Assembly: GCA_017311185.1 (NCBI GenBank)
Contig: JAESUZ010001069.1
Span: 1,026,571-1,090,570, forward strand
Length of the DNA stretch: 64,000 nucleotides
Origin: Proteles cristata cristata
Taxonomy: Eukaryota > Chordata > Mammalia > Carnivora > Hyaenidae
Direction of reading: 5' to 3'
In this document: in pieces, positions 19,886 to 33,089 of the stretch
Layout: each line of letters opens with the position of its first letter
Numbering within the stretch: the stretch's first letter is position 1
Translations under genes and position numbers: made by a program
The notes under the pieces: generated by a model
What the model was told of the DNA's origin: nothing
Seen by the model: only the letters and a program-made list of their open reading frames with translations
The model's database searches: none

Positions 19886-20791
19886 TGCCGGGAGCCATAC
19901 CGGCCTCTCTGGATGGCACTCACCGCAAGGAAATGACAGTGTTTGCACAGCTCCTGCCATGAGGAATGAAAACAGGTATCTCTTTCTGCTACTACTGGCT
20001 CATGTTGGAAATGGGCCTGCTGCTATTGGCCAGGCCTCACAATATTCCATATCAGACCAATATTCCAAACACCTCATAAGGAAAAGCATATTCCTGCCTT
20101 TACAAAAGAGATTTTAGATAAAAGCTCTGTGGATGATTGTAAAAAGCCTCTTCCTGTGGACCTTGCATATCAAAGACAATTGAGTCTGGCCCTGAGACAA
20201 AGAGCCTAATTTAGAGTTAAGGGTAAATATCCACCTCCACTCAATTGTTTCTGCTTGGAGCATTTTCTGGCCTTGTATATGCTGATTGCTCCCTGTGAAG
20301 GAATCTGTTGAGGAACTTCTTCTTTTGTGATTATGAGAGCAAACCTGTTCCCTGAAAGATCTGTTTTTCTTGATACTTCCACCTTAAACAAATAAGCTGT
20401 TGACCCATGCCCACAGAGAATTAACTTCACCCTTTTTATGCTGAAAACTTTGTCTGGTATGCTAAAGATGCCTTCCTTCCCCTTAGGATAAGCATCTAAA
20501 TCCCCTACCTCAATCACTGTTGTAAACATTATGCATGAGTCTTCTACAAATATATGTTCCAGGAAATTCTTACATATCAAAGAAGTCTGTTATCAGAAAT
20601 CATTGTCTAAGGCAAATGACACTTCTGTGCCGTCCCCTAAACACTTAATGATAAAATAAAGTTGAGCCCCAGTCAGAGCAGAGATGCCTGCCTGGTGACC
20701 AGAAAGAATCTCGGGGCTCTCTCACCCTCTCTCTCGCTGACACTGTTCATCCTTCAGGGACCCCTGGACCTGCCAGAGCTGGCCTCCAACA
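19886..20791 (+). mobile_element. Solo LTR of a class II (betaretrovirus-like) ERV, copy 1
   Basis: Opens TGCCGGGAGCC and closes CCAACA (TG...CA). It has AATAAA at 20655-20660 and an R-U5 reading 'gcagagatgcctgcctggtg' to 'cctggacctgccagagct'. It is about 906 bp long, nearly the same as the copy at 55180-56083. It lies within the L1 5' UTR, whose empty-site sequence is visible near 34210-34240. No clear 6-bp target repeat is left. Confidence 0.85.
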
Positions 20792-21330
20792 CCCGCCCTG
20801 TCATCTCTCTCTTTCTCTATGCTCTTCAACCAGCACTGCATACACCCGGCTATTTAATTGTAGATGGGAAATCTGGTTATATGCTTTAAACTCTTCTTTC
20901 TCAATTGGCTTTCTTCTTTTTTCCTTTTCTTATCTTTTTGACTTTTTAAATGTATTTTTATTTTCTATTATTCGCCTTCCCACCTCCTTTAATTTTTTCG
21001 TTTTCCCTCTCAGTTTGCATGTTTGTTGGATTTGTCTGTGCGTTTGTGTGTCTTTGTTCCCTGTGTGTTTGTCTGCCTGTTTCCCTCTCCAGGGCGACTT
21101 CAAGAAACAAGCCAAAGTACATATGGTGGAGAGTCCCAAATACCAAAACAAGTAGGAAAATAAAATAACCAAGGTATCAACAAGAGAGACTAAGAGATAT
21201 TATTCAAAGAACACGTTCTGAAAGGATACGCCCTGGACAGTCAGAGAGCCTTCTTGGGTACAGCAGCACTCACAGGTGCAGAGAGCATAACAAGTTTTTA
21301 AAACTAACAAGAGATAGAAAGCTAACAAAA

Positions 21331-22170
21331 ATGACAAAACGAAAGAGCTCTCCTCCAAAGAAATTCCAGGAAGAATTGACAGCTAAAGAACTGCTCAAAA
21401 CAGATATATGTAGCATAACTGAGCAAGATTTTAGAAAAATAATCATAAAATTAATTGCGGGATTTGAACAAAGCATGGAGGACATCAAAGAAAATATGGC
21501 TACAAACAACATGGAGCTTAAAAATAGGTATGATGAATTTAAAAATGCAATAAATGAGATACATAATAAACTGGAGACATCCAATGCACGGATTGAAGAG
21601 GCAGAAGGAGAATAAGTTACTTAGAAGATACCATTATAGAAAAAGAGGAAACTGAGAAAAAAAGAGACAAACTGATCCAGGAACAGGAAAGAAGAGTTCA
21701 AGACCTCTGTGATACAATCAAATGGAACAATATCTGTATCATAGGAATCCCAGAAGAGGAAGAGAGGGAAAGGTGCTGAAAAAGTCCTGGAACAAATTAT
21801 AGCAGAGAACTTCTCCAACTGGGGGAGGTAAGTAGACGTTGAAATTCAAGAGGCACAGAGAACTCTCCTCAGACGTAATTTGAATCGATCTTCTGCAAGA
21901 CATCATAGTGAAACTGGCAAAATATAAGGACAAAGAGAGAATTTTGAAAGAATCTAGGGAGAAAAGGGCTCTAACATACAAAGGGAAACCTATCAGAGTG
22001 GTGACAGACCTATCTACTGAAACTTGGCAGGTCAGAAAGGAATGGCAGGAGATCTTCAATGTGATGAACAGAAAAAATATGCAGCCAAGAATCCTCTATC
22101 CAGCAAGCTGTCATTCCGAATAGAAGGAGAGATAAAAGTCTTTCCAAATGAACAAAAATTGAAAGAATTT
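21331..22170 (+). pseudogene. L1 element A ORF1 (RNA-binding protein), frameshifted
   Basis: Begins MTKRKSSPPKKFQEELTAKE and includes the coiled-coil region. The first frame ends at 21615 because of a one-base shift, and the C-terminal RRM/CTD part continues in another frame (ALTYKGKPIRVVTDLSTETW). ORF1p binds L1 RNA as a trimer in active elements. This copy cannot make the whole protein. Confidence 0.85.
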
Positions 22171-22305
22171 ATGACCAGTAAGCCAGCCCTACAATAAATC
22201 CTGAGGGGAGACTTTCTGAGGGCAGTGTTGCAAGGAACGAAGATATCAGTGACACCACCACAAGCATAAATCCCACAAAGGACACAAGGACTCTAAGCCC
22301 ACATA

Positions 22306-25300
22306 TTTCAATAATAACACTGAATGTAAATGGGCTGAATGCTCCAATCAAAAGACATAGGGTAGCAAAATGGATAAAAAAACAAAATCCATCTATTTGC
22401 TGTCTACAAGAAACTCATTTTAGACTGGAAGACAACTTCAAAATAAAAGTAAGGGGATGGAGAAATATATATCATGCTACTAGAAATCAAAAGAAAGCTG
22501 GAGTAGCTATATTTATATCAGACAAACTGGACTTTAAATTAAACACAATAACAAGAGATGAAGAAGGGCATTATATAATTATTATCGGGTCTATCTATCA
22601 GGAAGAAGTAACAATTATAAATGTCCATACACCGAATATCGGAGCATCTAAATATTTAAAACAATTAATCACAAACAGAAACGACCTTATAGATAAGAAT
22701 GTGCTAATAGCAGGGGACTTTAATACTCCACCTACAGCAATGGATAGATCAATCAGACAGAGAATTACTAAAGAAACAATGGACCTGAGTGACACAATGG
22801 ACCAGATGGATCTGATGGATATATTTAGAACTCTGCATCCTGAGGCCAAGGAATTCACTTTCTTCTCAAGTGCACATGGCACATTCTCCAAGATAGATCA
22901 CATACTGGGACATAAAGCAGCCCTCAATAAATATAAAAGAATTGAGATCATACCACGCACACTTTCAGATCACAGTGCTTTGAAACTTGAAATCAATCAC
23001 AGGAAGAAGTCTGGAAAACCTCCAAAAACATGGAGGTTAAAGAACACCCTACTAAAGAATGAATGGGCCAATCAGGCAATTAGAGAAGAAATAAAAAAAT
23101 ATATGGAAACAAATGAAAATGAAAATACAACAATCCAAACTCTATGGGTTGCAGCAAAGGCAGTCCTAAAGGAAAGTACAGTGCACTCCAGGCCTTTTCA
23201 AGAAATTAGAGAAAGCGCAAGTGCAAAATCTAACAACTCGTCTAAAGCAACTAGAGGCAGAACAACAAGAACGCCCCAAACGCAGTAGAAGAAGAGAAAT
23301 AGTAAAAATCAGAGCAGAAATAAACAACATAGAGACCAAAGAAATAATTGAACAGATCAATGAAACCAAGAGTTGGTTTTTTGAAAAAATAAACAAAATT
23401 GACAAACCTCTAGGCAGGCTTCTCAAAAAGAAAAGAGAGAGCACGCAAACAGACAAAATCATGAATGAAAATGGACTTATTACAACAACCCCTCAGAAAT
23501 ACAAGCAATTATCAGGGAATACTATGAAAAATTATATGCCAACAAAATGGACAACTTAGAAGGAATGGATAAATTCCTAAACACACACTCACTACCAAAA
23601 TTCACACGGGAACAGATAGAAAATATGAACAGACCCATAACTAGTGAAGAAATTGAATCAGTGATCAAAAATCTCCCAACAAATAAAAGCCCTGGACCTG
23701 ATGGCTTCCCAGGGGAGTTCTACCAGACATTTAAAATGGAATTAATACCAATTCTTCTCAAGCTATTCCAAAAAATAGAAAGTGAAGGAAAACTTCCAGA
23801 CTCGTTTAGTGTAGCCAGTATCACTCTGATTCCCAAGCCAGACAGAGAATCAGCAAAAAAAGAGAACTAGAGGCCAATATCCTTGTTGGATACAGATGCA
23901 AAAGTCCTCAACAAGATACTTGCAATTCGAATCCAATAGCACATAAAAAGAATTATCCACCAAGATCAAGTGGGATTCATTCCTGGATTACAGGGCTGGT
24001 TCAATATTCACAAATCAATCAATGTGATACATCGCATCAACAAAAGAAAAGATAAAAACCATAGGATCCTGTCAATAGATGCAGAAAAAGCATTTGAAAA
24101 CATACAACATTTCTTCTTAATAAAGACCCCCAAGAAAGTCAGGATAGAAGGAACTTACTTAAACATCATAAAAGCATTCTATGAGAAGCCCTCAGCTAAC
24201 ATCGTCCTCAAGAGGGAAAAACTGAGAGCTTTCCCCCTGAGATCAGGAACATGACAGGGATATCCACTCTCACCACTGTTACTTAACATAGTGCTTGAAG
24301 TCCTAGCATCAGCCATCAGACAGCAAAAGGAAATCAAAGGCATCAGAATTGGCACAGAAGAAACAAACTTTCACTTTTCGCAGACGACATGATACACTAC
24401 ATAGAAAACCCGACAGACTCCACCAGAAGCCTACTAGAACTGATCCAAGAATTCAGCAAAGTTGCAGGGTACAGAATCAAGGTACAGAAATCGGTTGCAT
24501 TTTTATACACCAATGATGAAGCAACAGAAAGAGAAATCAAGAAACTGATCCCATTCACAATTGCACAAAAAACCATAAAGTACCTAGGAATAAACCTAAC
24601 CAAGGATACAAGAGATCTGTATGGAAAAAAACTGTAGGAAACTTATGAAGGAAATTGAAGAAGACACAAAGAAATGGAAAAACATTCCATGCTCATGGAT
24701 TGGAAGAATAAATATAGTTAAAATGTCATTACTATCCAAAGCAATCTACACATTCAATGCAATCCCAATCAAAATAAAACCAGCATACTTCTCAAAACTA
24801 GAACAAAGTATCCTGAAATTTGTATGGACCACAAAAGATCCCGAATAGCCAAGTAATATTGAAGACTAAAATCAAAACAGGAGGTATCACCATCCCAGAC
24901 TTTAGCCTCTACTACAAAGCTGTTATCATCAAGACAGTATGGTATTGGCACAAAAACAGACACATAGACCAATGGAAGAGAATTGAGAACTCAGAATTGG
25001 ACCCAAAAGTATACAGCCCACTAATCTTTGACAAAGCAGGAAAGAGTATTCAGTGGAAAAAAGACAGCCTCCTTAACAGATGGTGTTGGGAGAACTGGAC
25101 AGCAACATGCAGAAGAATGAAACTAGATCCTTTTCTCACATCATACACAAAAATAAACTCAAAATGGATAAAGGACCTGAATGTGAGACAGGAAACCATC
25201 AAAACCGTAGAGGAGAAAGCAGGAAACCACTTCCTTGACCTCCACCGCAGCAATTTCTTCCTTGACACATCCCCAAAAGCAAGAGAATCAAGAGCAAAAA

Positions 25301-26116
25301 ATAAACTATTGGGACCTCATCAAGATTAAAAGCTTCTGCACGGTAAAGGAGACAATCCTTAAAACTAATAGGCAACCAACGGAATGGGATAAGATAGTTG
25401 CAAATGACATATCAGATAAAGGGTTAATATCCAAAATCTATAAGGAACTCACCAAACTACATGCCAGAAAAACAAACAACCAAGTGAAGGAATGGGCAGA
25501 AGAGATGAACAGACACTTCTCCAAAGAGGACATCCAGATGGCCAACAGACACATGAAATGATGCTCAGCAGCCCTCCTCATCAGGGAAGTACAAATCAAA
25601 ACCACTCTGAGATTCCACCTCACGCCAGTCAGAGTGGCTAAAATGAGCAAATTAGAGAACTCTAGATGCTGGCGAGGATGTGGAGAAACGGGCACCCTCC
25701 TACACTGTTGGTGGGAATGTAAACTGATTCAGCCCCTCTGGAAAATAGTGTGGAGGTTCCTCAAAAAATTAACAATAGAACTCCCCTATGACCCAGCGAT
25801 AACACTGCTAGGAATTTACCCAAGGGATATAGGAGTGCTTATGGATAGAAGCACATGTACCACAATGTTCATAGCAGCACTCTCAACGATAGCCAAAACA
25901 TGGAAAAAGCCTATGTATGCATCAACGGACAAAAGGATCAAGAAGATGTGGTTTATCTATACGATGGAATCCTACATGGCAATGAGAAAGAATGAAATCT
26001 GGACATGTGTAGCAACATGGATGGAACTTGAGGGTATTATGCTGAGCGAAATAAGTAAGGCAGAGAAGTACAGATACCATATGTTTGCACGTATAGGAGG
26101 ATTAGGAGGAACTTAA
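22306..26116 (+). pseudogene. L1 element A ORF2 (endonuclease and reverse transcriptase), broken
   Basis: Successive frame pieces show the endonuclease (LIAGDFNTPPTAMDRS; ending SDHSALKLEINHR), the RT region ([26 protein letters not shown]) and the C-terminal Cys-rich segment ([19 protein letters not shown]). At least five frame breaks or stops divide it. In an intact L1 this protein nicks DNA and primes reverse transcription at the cut. Confidence 0.88.
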
Positions 26117-26339
26117 CGGAGGACCGTGGGGGAGAAGAAGGGGGGAAATACTGGAAGAAATAGAGAGGCAAACCATGAGAAACTCTTGAATACTGAGAAC
26201 AAACTGAGGACTGATGGGTGGGGGAGGTAAGGGGGGAGATGGGCATGGAGGAGGGCACTTGTGGGGATAAGCACTGGGTGTTATATGGAAACCAACTTGA
26301 CAATAAACTATTTGCAGAAAACAAAAAAACAAAACAAAA

Positions 26340-27934
26340 CAAAAAACCACCAACATTCTTCACAGCGTTAAAACAAACACTTCTGAACTTTGTATGGAAG
26401 CAGTAAAGACCCTTAGCCAAAGTAATGTCAAGAAAGAAAACCAAACTTGGAGGCATCACAGTTCCAGACTTCAAGCTGTAATCATCGAGACAGTATGGTA
26501 TTGGCACAAAAGCAGATACAGTTAACAATGGAACAGTATATAGAACCCAGAAATGGACCCACAAATGTATGGCAAACTAATCTTTGACAGAGCAGAAAAG
26601 AATATCCAATGAAAAAAGTCTCTTCAGCAAATAGTCCTGGGAAAACTGGACAGCAACATGCAGAAGAATGAAACTGGAGCACTTTTTTATACCATGCACA
26701 AAAATAAATTCAAAATGGATGAAGGACCTAAATATGATATATGTAATCATCAAAATCTTAGAGGAGAAAACAGGCAGCCATATCTTCGACCTCAGCCGGA
26801 GCAACTTCTTACTAGACATGTCTCTGGAGGCAAGGGAATGAAAAGCAAAAACGAACTATTGAAACTTCACCAAGACACAAACTTATGTACAGCAAAGGAA
26901 AGAATCTACAAACTAAAAGGCAACAGATGGTCTGGGAGATGATATTTACAAATGACATGTCAGATAAAGGGTTAGTATCCAACATCTATAAAGAATTTGT
27001 CAAACGGAACACCCAAAAATCAAATGATCTAGTGATGAAATGGACAGAAGACATTAGTAGACACTTTTCTAAAGAAGACATCCAAATGACTAACAGACAC
27101 ATGAAAAGATGCTCAACATCACTCATCATAAGGAAATACAAATCAAAATTACAATGAAATACCACCTCACACCTGTCAGAATGGCTAAAATTAACAACTC
27201 AGGAAGCAACAGATGCTGAGGATGTGGAGAAAAGGGAACACTTTGCACTGTTGGTGGGAATGCAAACTGTTAACAGCCACTCTGAAAAACAGTATAGAGA
27301 TTCTTCAAAAAATTAAAAATAGAACTACCTTACAAGCAAGCAATTGTACTACTAGGTATTTATCAAAAGGATACAAAAGTGCTGATTTGAAGGGACACAT
27401 GCACCTTAATGCTTATAGCAGTGCTATTAATTACAGCAAATTATGGAAAGAGCCCAAATGTCCATCGATTGATGAATGGAGAAAGAAGATATGTTGTATA
27501 TATACTATGATATTTTGCTCAGCGATCAGAAAGAACTAAATCTTGTCATCTGCAACATCATGCATGGTATTAGAGTATATTATGTTGATCAAAATAAGTC
27601 AGTTAGAGAAAGAGAAATATTCTATGATTTCACTCATATGTAGAATTTAAGAAACAAAACAGATGAACATAGGGAAAGGAAGGAAAAATAAGATAAAAAC
27701 AGAGAGAGAGGCAAATTGTAAGAGAGTCTTAAATGCAGAGAACAAACTGAGAGTTGCTGGAAGGGAGATGGGTGGGGGGATAGGCTAAATGGGTGATGGG
27801 CATTAAGCAGGACACACGTTGGGATGAGCACTGGGTGTTATATGAAATGGATGAATCACTGGGTTCTACTCCTGAAACCAATACTACACTGTATGTTAAC
27901 TAACTTGAATTTAAATAAATAAATTTTTAAAGAA
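26340..27934 (+). mobile_element. Middle L1 of the nest, right part (ORF2 C-terminus and 3' UTR)
   Basis: Continues the L1 interrupted at 18635. ORF2 C-terminal pieces lie at 26658-27539, followed by the 3' UTR ('gaaacaaaacagatgaacat', 'gatgagcactgggtgttata') and the A-rich end at about 27915-27930. 'aagaatact' at both outer ends (about 17510 and 27934) is the likely target duplication. Confidence 0.75.
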
Positions 27935-27942
27935 GAATACTT

Positions 27943-28153
27943 GGGGGACTTGGTGGCTCAGTCAGTTGAGCGTCCAACTTCTGCTCAAGTCATGATCTTG
28001 TGGTTTGTGAGATTGATCCCCACATCACGTTCACTGCTTCAGCCTGTCAGCACAGAGCCTGCTTCAGATCCTCTGTCTCCCTATCTCTCTCTGTCTCTCT
28101 CCCACTTGTGCTCCTTCAAAAAATATTTAAAATGTTTTTTAAAAAATGAAAAT
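27943..28153 (+). repeat. CAN SINE at an L1-L1 junction
   Basis: SINE head 'gggggacttggtggctcagt' with a CT-rich part and A-rich tail. The flanking repeat gaatactt is at 27935-27942 and 28154-28161. Confidence 0.85.
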
Positions 28154-30400
28154 GAATACTTTATCTAGCAGTTATCCTTTCGATATGAAGGAGAAATAAA
28201 GACTTTCCCAGACAAACAGAAGTGAGGAATTTTATCACCGCCAGACCTGCCTTGCAAGAAATACTGAAAGGAGTTCCTCAAGCTAAAACAAAATACTTAT
28301 TAGTGGCATGAAAACTTATAAAAAATACAACATACTGGTAAATATTTAGAAAATTCAAATTCTCTAATATGATAGTGTGTTAATCACTTAATGCTATGGT
28401 ATAAGAGTTAAAAGAAAAGAATATTGAAAATAACTATGGCTACTATAATAATATACAACATAAATAGAGGTAAATTATGATATTAAAAATGTAAAAGGAG
28501 GAAAAAAAGGGGGGACCCTTTGTAAGCAAAGAAAATTAAATTGCTACCAACATAAAACAAACTTTTATTTATGAGATGTATAAGCCTCATGGTAACCACA
28601 AGTCGGAAACATAGAGTAGATTCACAAAAGATAAAGGGGAAACAGAGCATATCACCACAGAAAATAACAAATTTACAAAAGTACTCAGAAACAGAAAGAT
28701 AAAGAAGCAATGGAAATATAAAACAATCAGAAAGCAATTAATAAGATGGCATTAATAGATCCTTACATATCAATAATCATTCCTAATGTAAATGCATTGA
28801 ACTCACCAATCAAAAGGCACAGAGTGGCTAGATGGATTAAACTAGTCAACTATATGATGCCTATAAGAGATTCACCTCAGCTTTAAGGAAACACATAGGT
28901 TCAAAGTGAAGAGATAGAAAAAGATACTCCATGCAAGTGGAAACCAAAAGAACATGGCAGGTAGCTTTACTAATACCAGAGAAAATAGTCTTTAAGCCAA
29001 AAATGATAACAAGAGAAAAAGAAAGTCAATATATAATGATAAAGGGGTCTATTTATCAAGAATATGTAACAATTATAAAAACATAAGCATCCAGCATCAG
29101 AGCACCTAAATATATTAAGCAAATACTAACATATCAGAAGGCAGAAATAGACAATACAATAATAACGGGACATCAATACCCCACTTTCAGCAATGAGTAC
29201 ATTATCCAGACAGAAAACCCACCAGGAAACATTGGGTTTGAAATACACATTAGACCAAATGGACTAAACAAGCATTTATAGAACATTGCATGCAACAGCA
29301 GCAGATCATACTCTTCTCAAGAGCACATGGAACAGGATAGATTATATGATAGGACACAAAATAAGTCTCAGGAAATTTAAGATTAAAATTATATCTAGTA
29401 TCTTTTCTGACCACAATGGTATGGCACTAGAAATCAACAAGAGGAGAGATGGAAAATCTATGCATATATGGAAATTAACCAACCCACTCTTGAACAACTG
29501 ATGAGTCAAAGAAAAACTGAAAGGGTAATAGAAAAAAAATCTCAAAACAAAGGAAAGAGGAAACACAACATACCATAACCTATGGAATCTTCAAAAGTAG
29601 TTCTGAGAGGGATGTTTAGAGCTATAAATAGGAATATTAAGGAAATGTAAACATTTCAAATAAAAACCCTGCCTTTACACCTCAAGGACTAGAAAAAGAA
29701 TAAACGAAGCCCAAATTAGTAGAAGGAGGGAAATAACAAAGACCAGAATGGAAATAAATTAAATAGCAGAAAAATAATAGAAGAATCAATGAATTGAATA
29801 GCTGGTTTTACAAGAAAGACAAACACAATTGATAAGCCTTTAGTTAGACTAAGAAAAAAAGCCTCAAGTGAATAAAATCAGAAATAAAAGAGCAGTCATT
29901 ACTCCTAACAGCACAGAAATGCAAAGAACTATAAGAGATTATGATGAACAATTATACACCAATGAACTGGATAGCCTAAAAGAAATGAATATATTCTTAG
30001 AAACATACCAACCACCAAGACTAAGTCAAAAAGAAATAGAAAATCTGAACACGTAAGTAATGAGTAAGGAGATTGTATTGATAACCAGACTCTCTAGATA
30101 CAGCACACCCCAGGACCAAATGTCTTCACTGGTAAATTCTACCATACATTTAAGGAAGAATTAACACTAACCTTTACATACTCTTCCCAAAAAAATGAAA
30201 AGGAAGGCATACTCTCAAACTAATTTTATGAGGTCAGCATTACCCCAATACCAAAGCCAGATAAAGACATACAAGAATACTATAGACCAACATCCTTGAT
30301 GAATATAGATGCAAAAATTCTCAACAAGATATTAGCAAACTGAATTTCTGAACCCATTAAAAGGATCAAGAAAAATTAAAGATTAAAAGAAAATTAAAAA
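28154..30400 (+). mobile_element. Oldest L1 of the nest, right part (ORF1 end and ORF2)
   Basis: Resumes ORF1 C-terminal sequence ('tatgaaggagaaataaagac'), then ORF2 from about 28780 ('aatgtaaatgcattgaactc') with scattered endonuclease and RT remnants, ending near 30395. It has many stops. Short frames at 29286-29501 and 29868-30056 are pieces of ORF2. Confidence 0.75.
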
Positions 30401-31064
30401 GTTATAATGTCATGTCAATTATACCTCAATTTAAAAATAGAAAAAAGGTAAACTAAAGAATGGAAGAAAATATTTTCAATGTGTATGTATGACAATGGAC
30501 TGGTATCCATATTATATAAAGACTCTTATAGTTCAACAGTATGTAAGAGAATGTAATTAAGATGGGCAAAAAGCTTGAACAGACAATTCACAAAATAATA
30601 CATTTAATGTTCAATAAGCAAATGAAAACTTGGTCAACATCAGTCATCAGGGAAATGCAAACTAAAACTGCAATAAGATAATACTCTTCATTAGAATGGC
30701 TAAAATGAAAAAGACTGACAATATCAAGTGTCAAGGAGAATATAGAGCAACTAGAATTCTCATTACTGTTGATGGGAACTACTTTAGAAAATTGTTTGGA
30801 AATTTCATATGAGCTTAGACATGCACCTGCCACACAACTATGACATTTCATAGGTGTGCATCTAAGAGAAATAAAAATCTATGGCTTCACAAAGATTTTT
30901 GTATTGAGTTGATACTTTTTTAACAATAGCCACAAACTGGAAATACCCCAAAATGTCCATCAATATGTAAATAAAGAAACGTCATATGGTATAAAATGAA
31001 ATGCTACTCAATAATACAATACTCATACTTGCAACAACATGGTTGAATTTAAAAATTATGCTGG

Positions 31065-31495
31065 ACGGTGGCTGAGTGGCTCAGTCAATTAAGTGTCTGA
31101 CTCTTGATTTTGGCTCAGGTCATGACCTCATAGTTCATGAGATCAAGTCCCACATTGGACTCCATTCAGTCAGCACAGAGCCTACTTAAAATTCTCTCTC
31201 CCTCTTTCTCTGCCCCTACCCCACTCATTTCCTCTGTCTCTCTCAATAAATAAATAGGGGTGCCTGAGTGGCTCAGTCGATTAAGTATCCATCTCTTGAC
31301 TTTGGCTCAGTTTGTGATCTCACAATTCATCAGTTCGAGCCCCACAAAATGCTCTACATAAGCAGTGTGGAGCCTGCTTGGGATTTTATCTCTCTCTCTC
31401 TCTTTCTCTCTCTCTGTCTCTGCCCTGCTTGTATGCTCTCTCTGTCTCTCAAAAAAAAAAACACCTTAAAAATAAATAAATAAACTTGAAAAAAT
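31065..31495 (+). repeat. Two tandem CAN SINEs within one target duplication
   Basis: The first SINE runs from 31065 to about 31255. The second begins 'ggggtgcctgagtggctcag' in the A-rich tail of the first. The pair is bounded by aaaaattatgctgg at 31051-31064 and 31496-31509, so the second entered the tail of the first. Confidence 0.88.
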
Positions 31496-31548
31496 AAAAA
31501 TTATGCTGGGCAAAAGAAGCCATCAACAAAATAATACATAATGTATTA

Positions 31549-31552
<4 letters not shown>

Positions 31553-31593
<41 letters not shown>
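31553..31593. repeat. (GT)n microsatellite
   Basis: About 20 uninterrupted GT units. Confidence 0.97.
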
Positions 31594-31599
<6 letters not shown>

Positions 31600-32036
31600 A
31601 TTTATAGTAACTAAAATCAGTGGTTTCCTGGGCGGGGGGGTGGACAGAGGGAGGGATGGACTACAAAGGAGCACTAAGAACCTTTTAGGATGATGAAAAT
31701 GTTTTGTACATTGATTGTAGAAATGGTTTCAAGGTTTCAGTGGTTTCAAGTTGGTAAAATTCATCAAAATATGGAAGGATACATTTTATTGTGCACAAAT
31801 TATTTCTCAATAAAGTTGACAAAAAACTCTCTGCCCTCTAAATTCTGCTCATACTTATCTCTGCTTGGGTCTTGATTTTATATCTTGAGTGTAAAATGTC
31901 TTGAGTATCTTACATTCATAGGAGCTTTGCTTTGGACAAGAAAACCATTCTTCCAATTCCATTTAAATGAAAATTGGACCCTGCCTCCTCCACCAGCCTT
32001 TATCTTCCTTATATTCTTTTTAATTACAGATTTCTA

Positions 32037-32051
32037 AGAAGGAAGGAAGGA

Positions 32052-32115
<64 letters not shown>

Positions 32116-32118
32116 AGG
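32037..32118. repeat. (GAAA)n tetranucleotide repeat
   Basis: Starts with ggaa units and continues as about 17 gaaa units. Likely length-polymorphic. Confidence 0.97.
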
Positions 32119-32754
32119 CAACTTGAAATGTAGTACTTCTGGCTCAATAAATATTTGTTAACGACTTAAACTGATGAGTGCATACCATGCACTTATTTAG
32201 TCTCACTTCTGCCCTCACAGTTTTCTGGAAAAATTCTTTTTAAGCCGTATTAATACATTCCAATTACCCAGTCTAGGATGTCTCTCCAATAATTTTTTCC
32301 TTCTCAGTCCAGTCTAGGGACCTTTTCTTTGTTTACTATCTCTCCTACCCATCACAATAATGTGCCTTTAAGTGAACTAGATCATACAATACCATGGATC
32401 AGAGGCTTAGCAAAGATATGTTTAAAATTCCAGCATCTGTTCCACAAATATTTATTGAGGTTTTTCAACATGACTGGAACTGTTCTGGTGCTATCGGTTG
32501 ATTGATGAATAAGACAGGCTAGATTTCTCCCCTTGTGTAGTTTCCTAGTTGAAGGAAGCAGACCAGGAATTTGTAAACATCTGAATAGGCAAAATAACTT
32601 CAGATTATTTTAAATGGTAAGAAAGAAATAAGCAGGTAATAGGAGGGAAATTAACTTGAGGTTACATTCCATCATGTGGTTAGAGAATATGTGTTTCAGG
32701 AATTGTGTCTTTGCTTCTCATTATGAGCTACTTTAGGCTCTTCTTGCACTGTCC
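32119..32754. repeat. Mostly unique DNA with an ancient L2/MIR-like repeat
   Basis: 'ccacaaatatttattgaggt...actggaactgttctggtgct' near 32442-32500 resembles the old L2/MIR-type consensus. No gene is seen in the remainder. Confidence 0.5.
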
Positions 32755-33089
32755 ATCCTATTCCAGTTTCTATAAAATTTAATGATCCAGCAATCCCACT
32801 TCTGTGTGTTTATCCAAAGGAAAATACTAACTCCAAAAGATCTATGTCCTCATGTTCATTGCAGCTATATAGCAGCCAAAACACGGAAATGAACTAAGTA
32901 TCAATTGATGGATGGATGGATAAAGAATATCTGGTATATACATAATATAATATTATTCAACTATGCAAAAAAAAAAAAAAGGAAATCCTGACATATGCAA
33001 CAACATGGATGGATCCTGAGGGCATTAGGTTAAATGAAGTAATTGAGACAGAAAGACAGGTATTGTAGAAAATTAGAAAACAATTACTG
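32755..33089 (+). mobile_element. Old L1 3' fragment
   Basis: ORF2 C-terminal remnants: 'aatgatccagcaatcccact', 'catgttcattgcagctatat' and 'caacaacatggatggatcct'. An oligo-A tract lies at 32967-32980. Confidence 0.75.

Larger units (their letters stand above)
18636..26339 (+). mobile_element. Near full-length L1 (element A), frame-damaged
   Basis: Starts with the L1 promoter head 'gagaggcaagatggcggaga'. It has a long GC-rich 5' UTR, ORF1 from 21331, ORF2 to about 26116, a 3' UTR, and an A-rich tail from about 26315. A solo LTR (19886-20791) sits in the 5' UTR; without it the element is about 6.8 kb. Flanks fit a diverged target duplication (about 15 bp, caaaacaactccagc versus caaaaaaccaccaac). 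Several frameshifts and stops make it inactive. Confidence 0.88.
30401..31830 (+). mobile_element. Old L1 3' portion, interrupted by two SINEs and a (GT)n
   Basis: Decayed ORF2 C-terminal sequence ('gactggtatccatattatat', 'tttagaaaattgtttggaaa') runs to 31064 and resumes after the SINE pair at 31510. The 3' portion includes a (GT)n and ends near 'caataaagttgacaaaa'. Confidence 0.6.

Noticed and set aside
32037..32118. Regular array that could look like a CRISPR
   Set aside because: It is a plain (GAAA)n microsatellite with no spacers, in vertebrate DNA.
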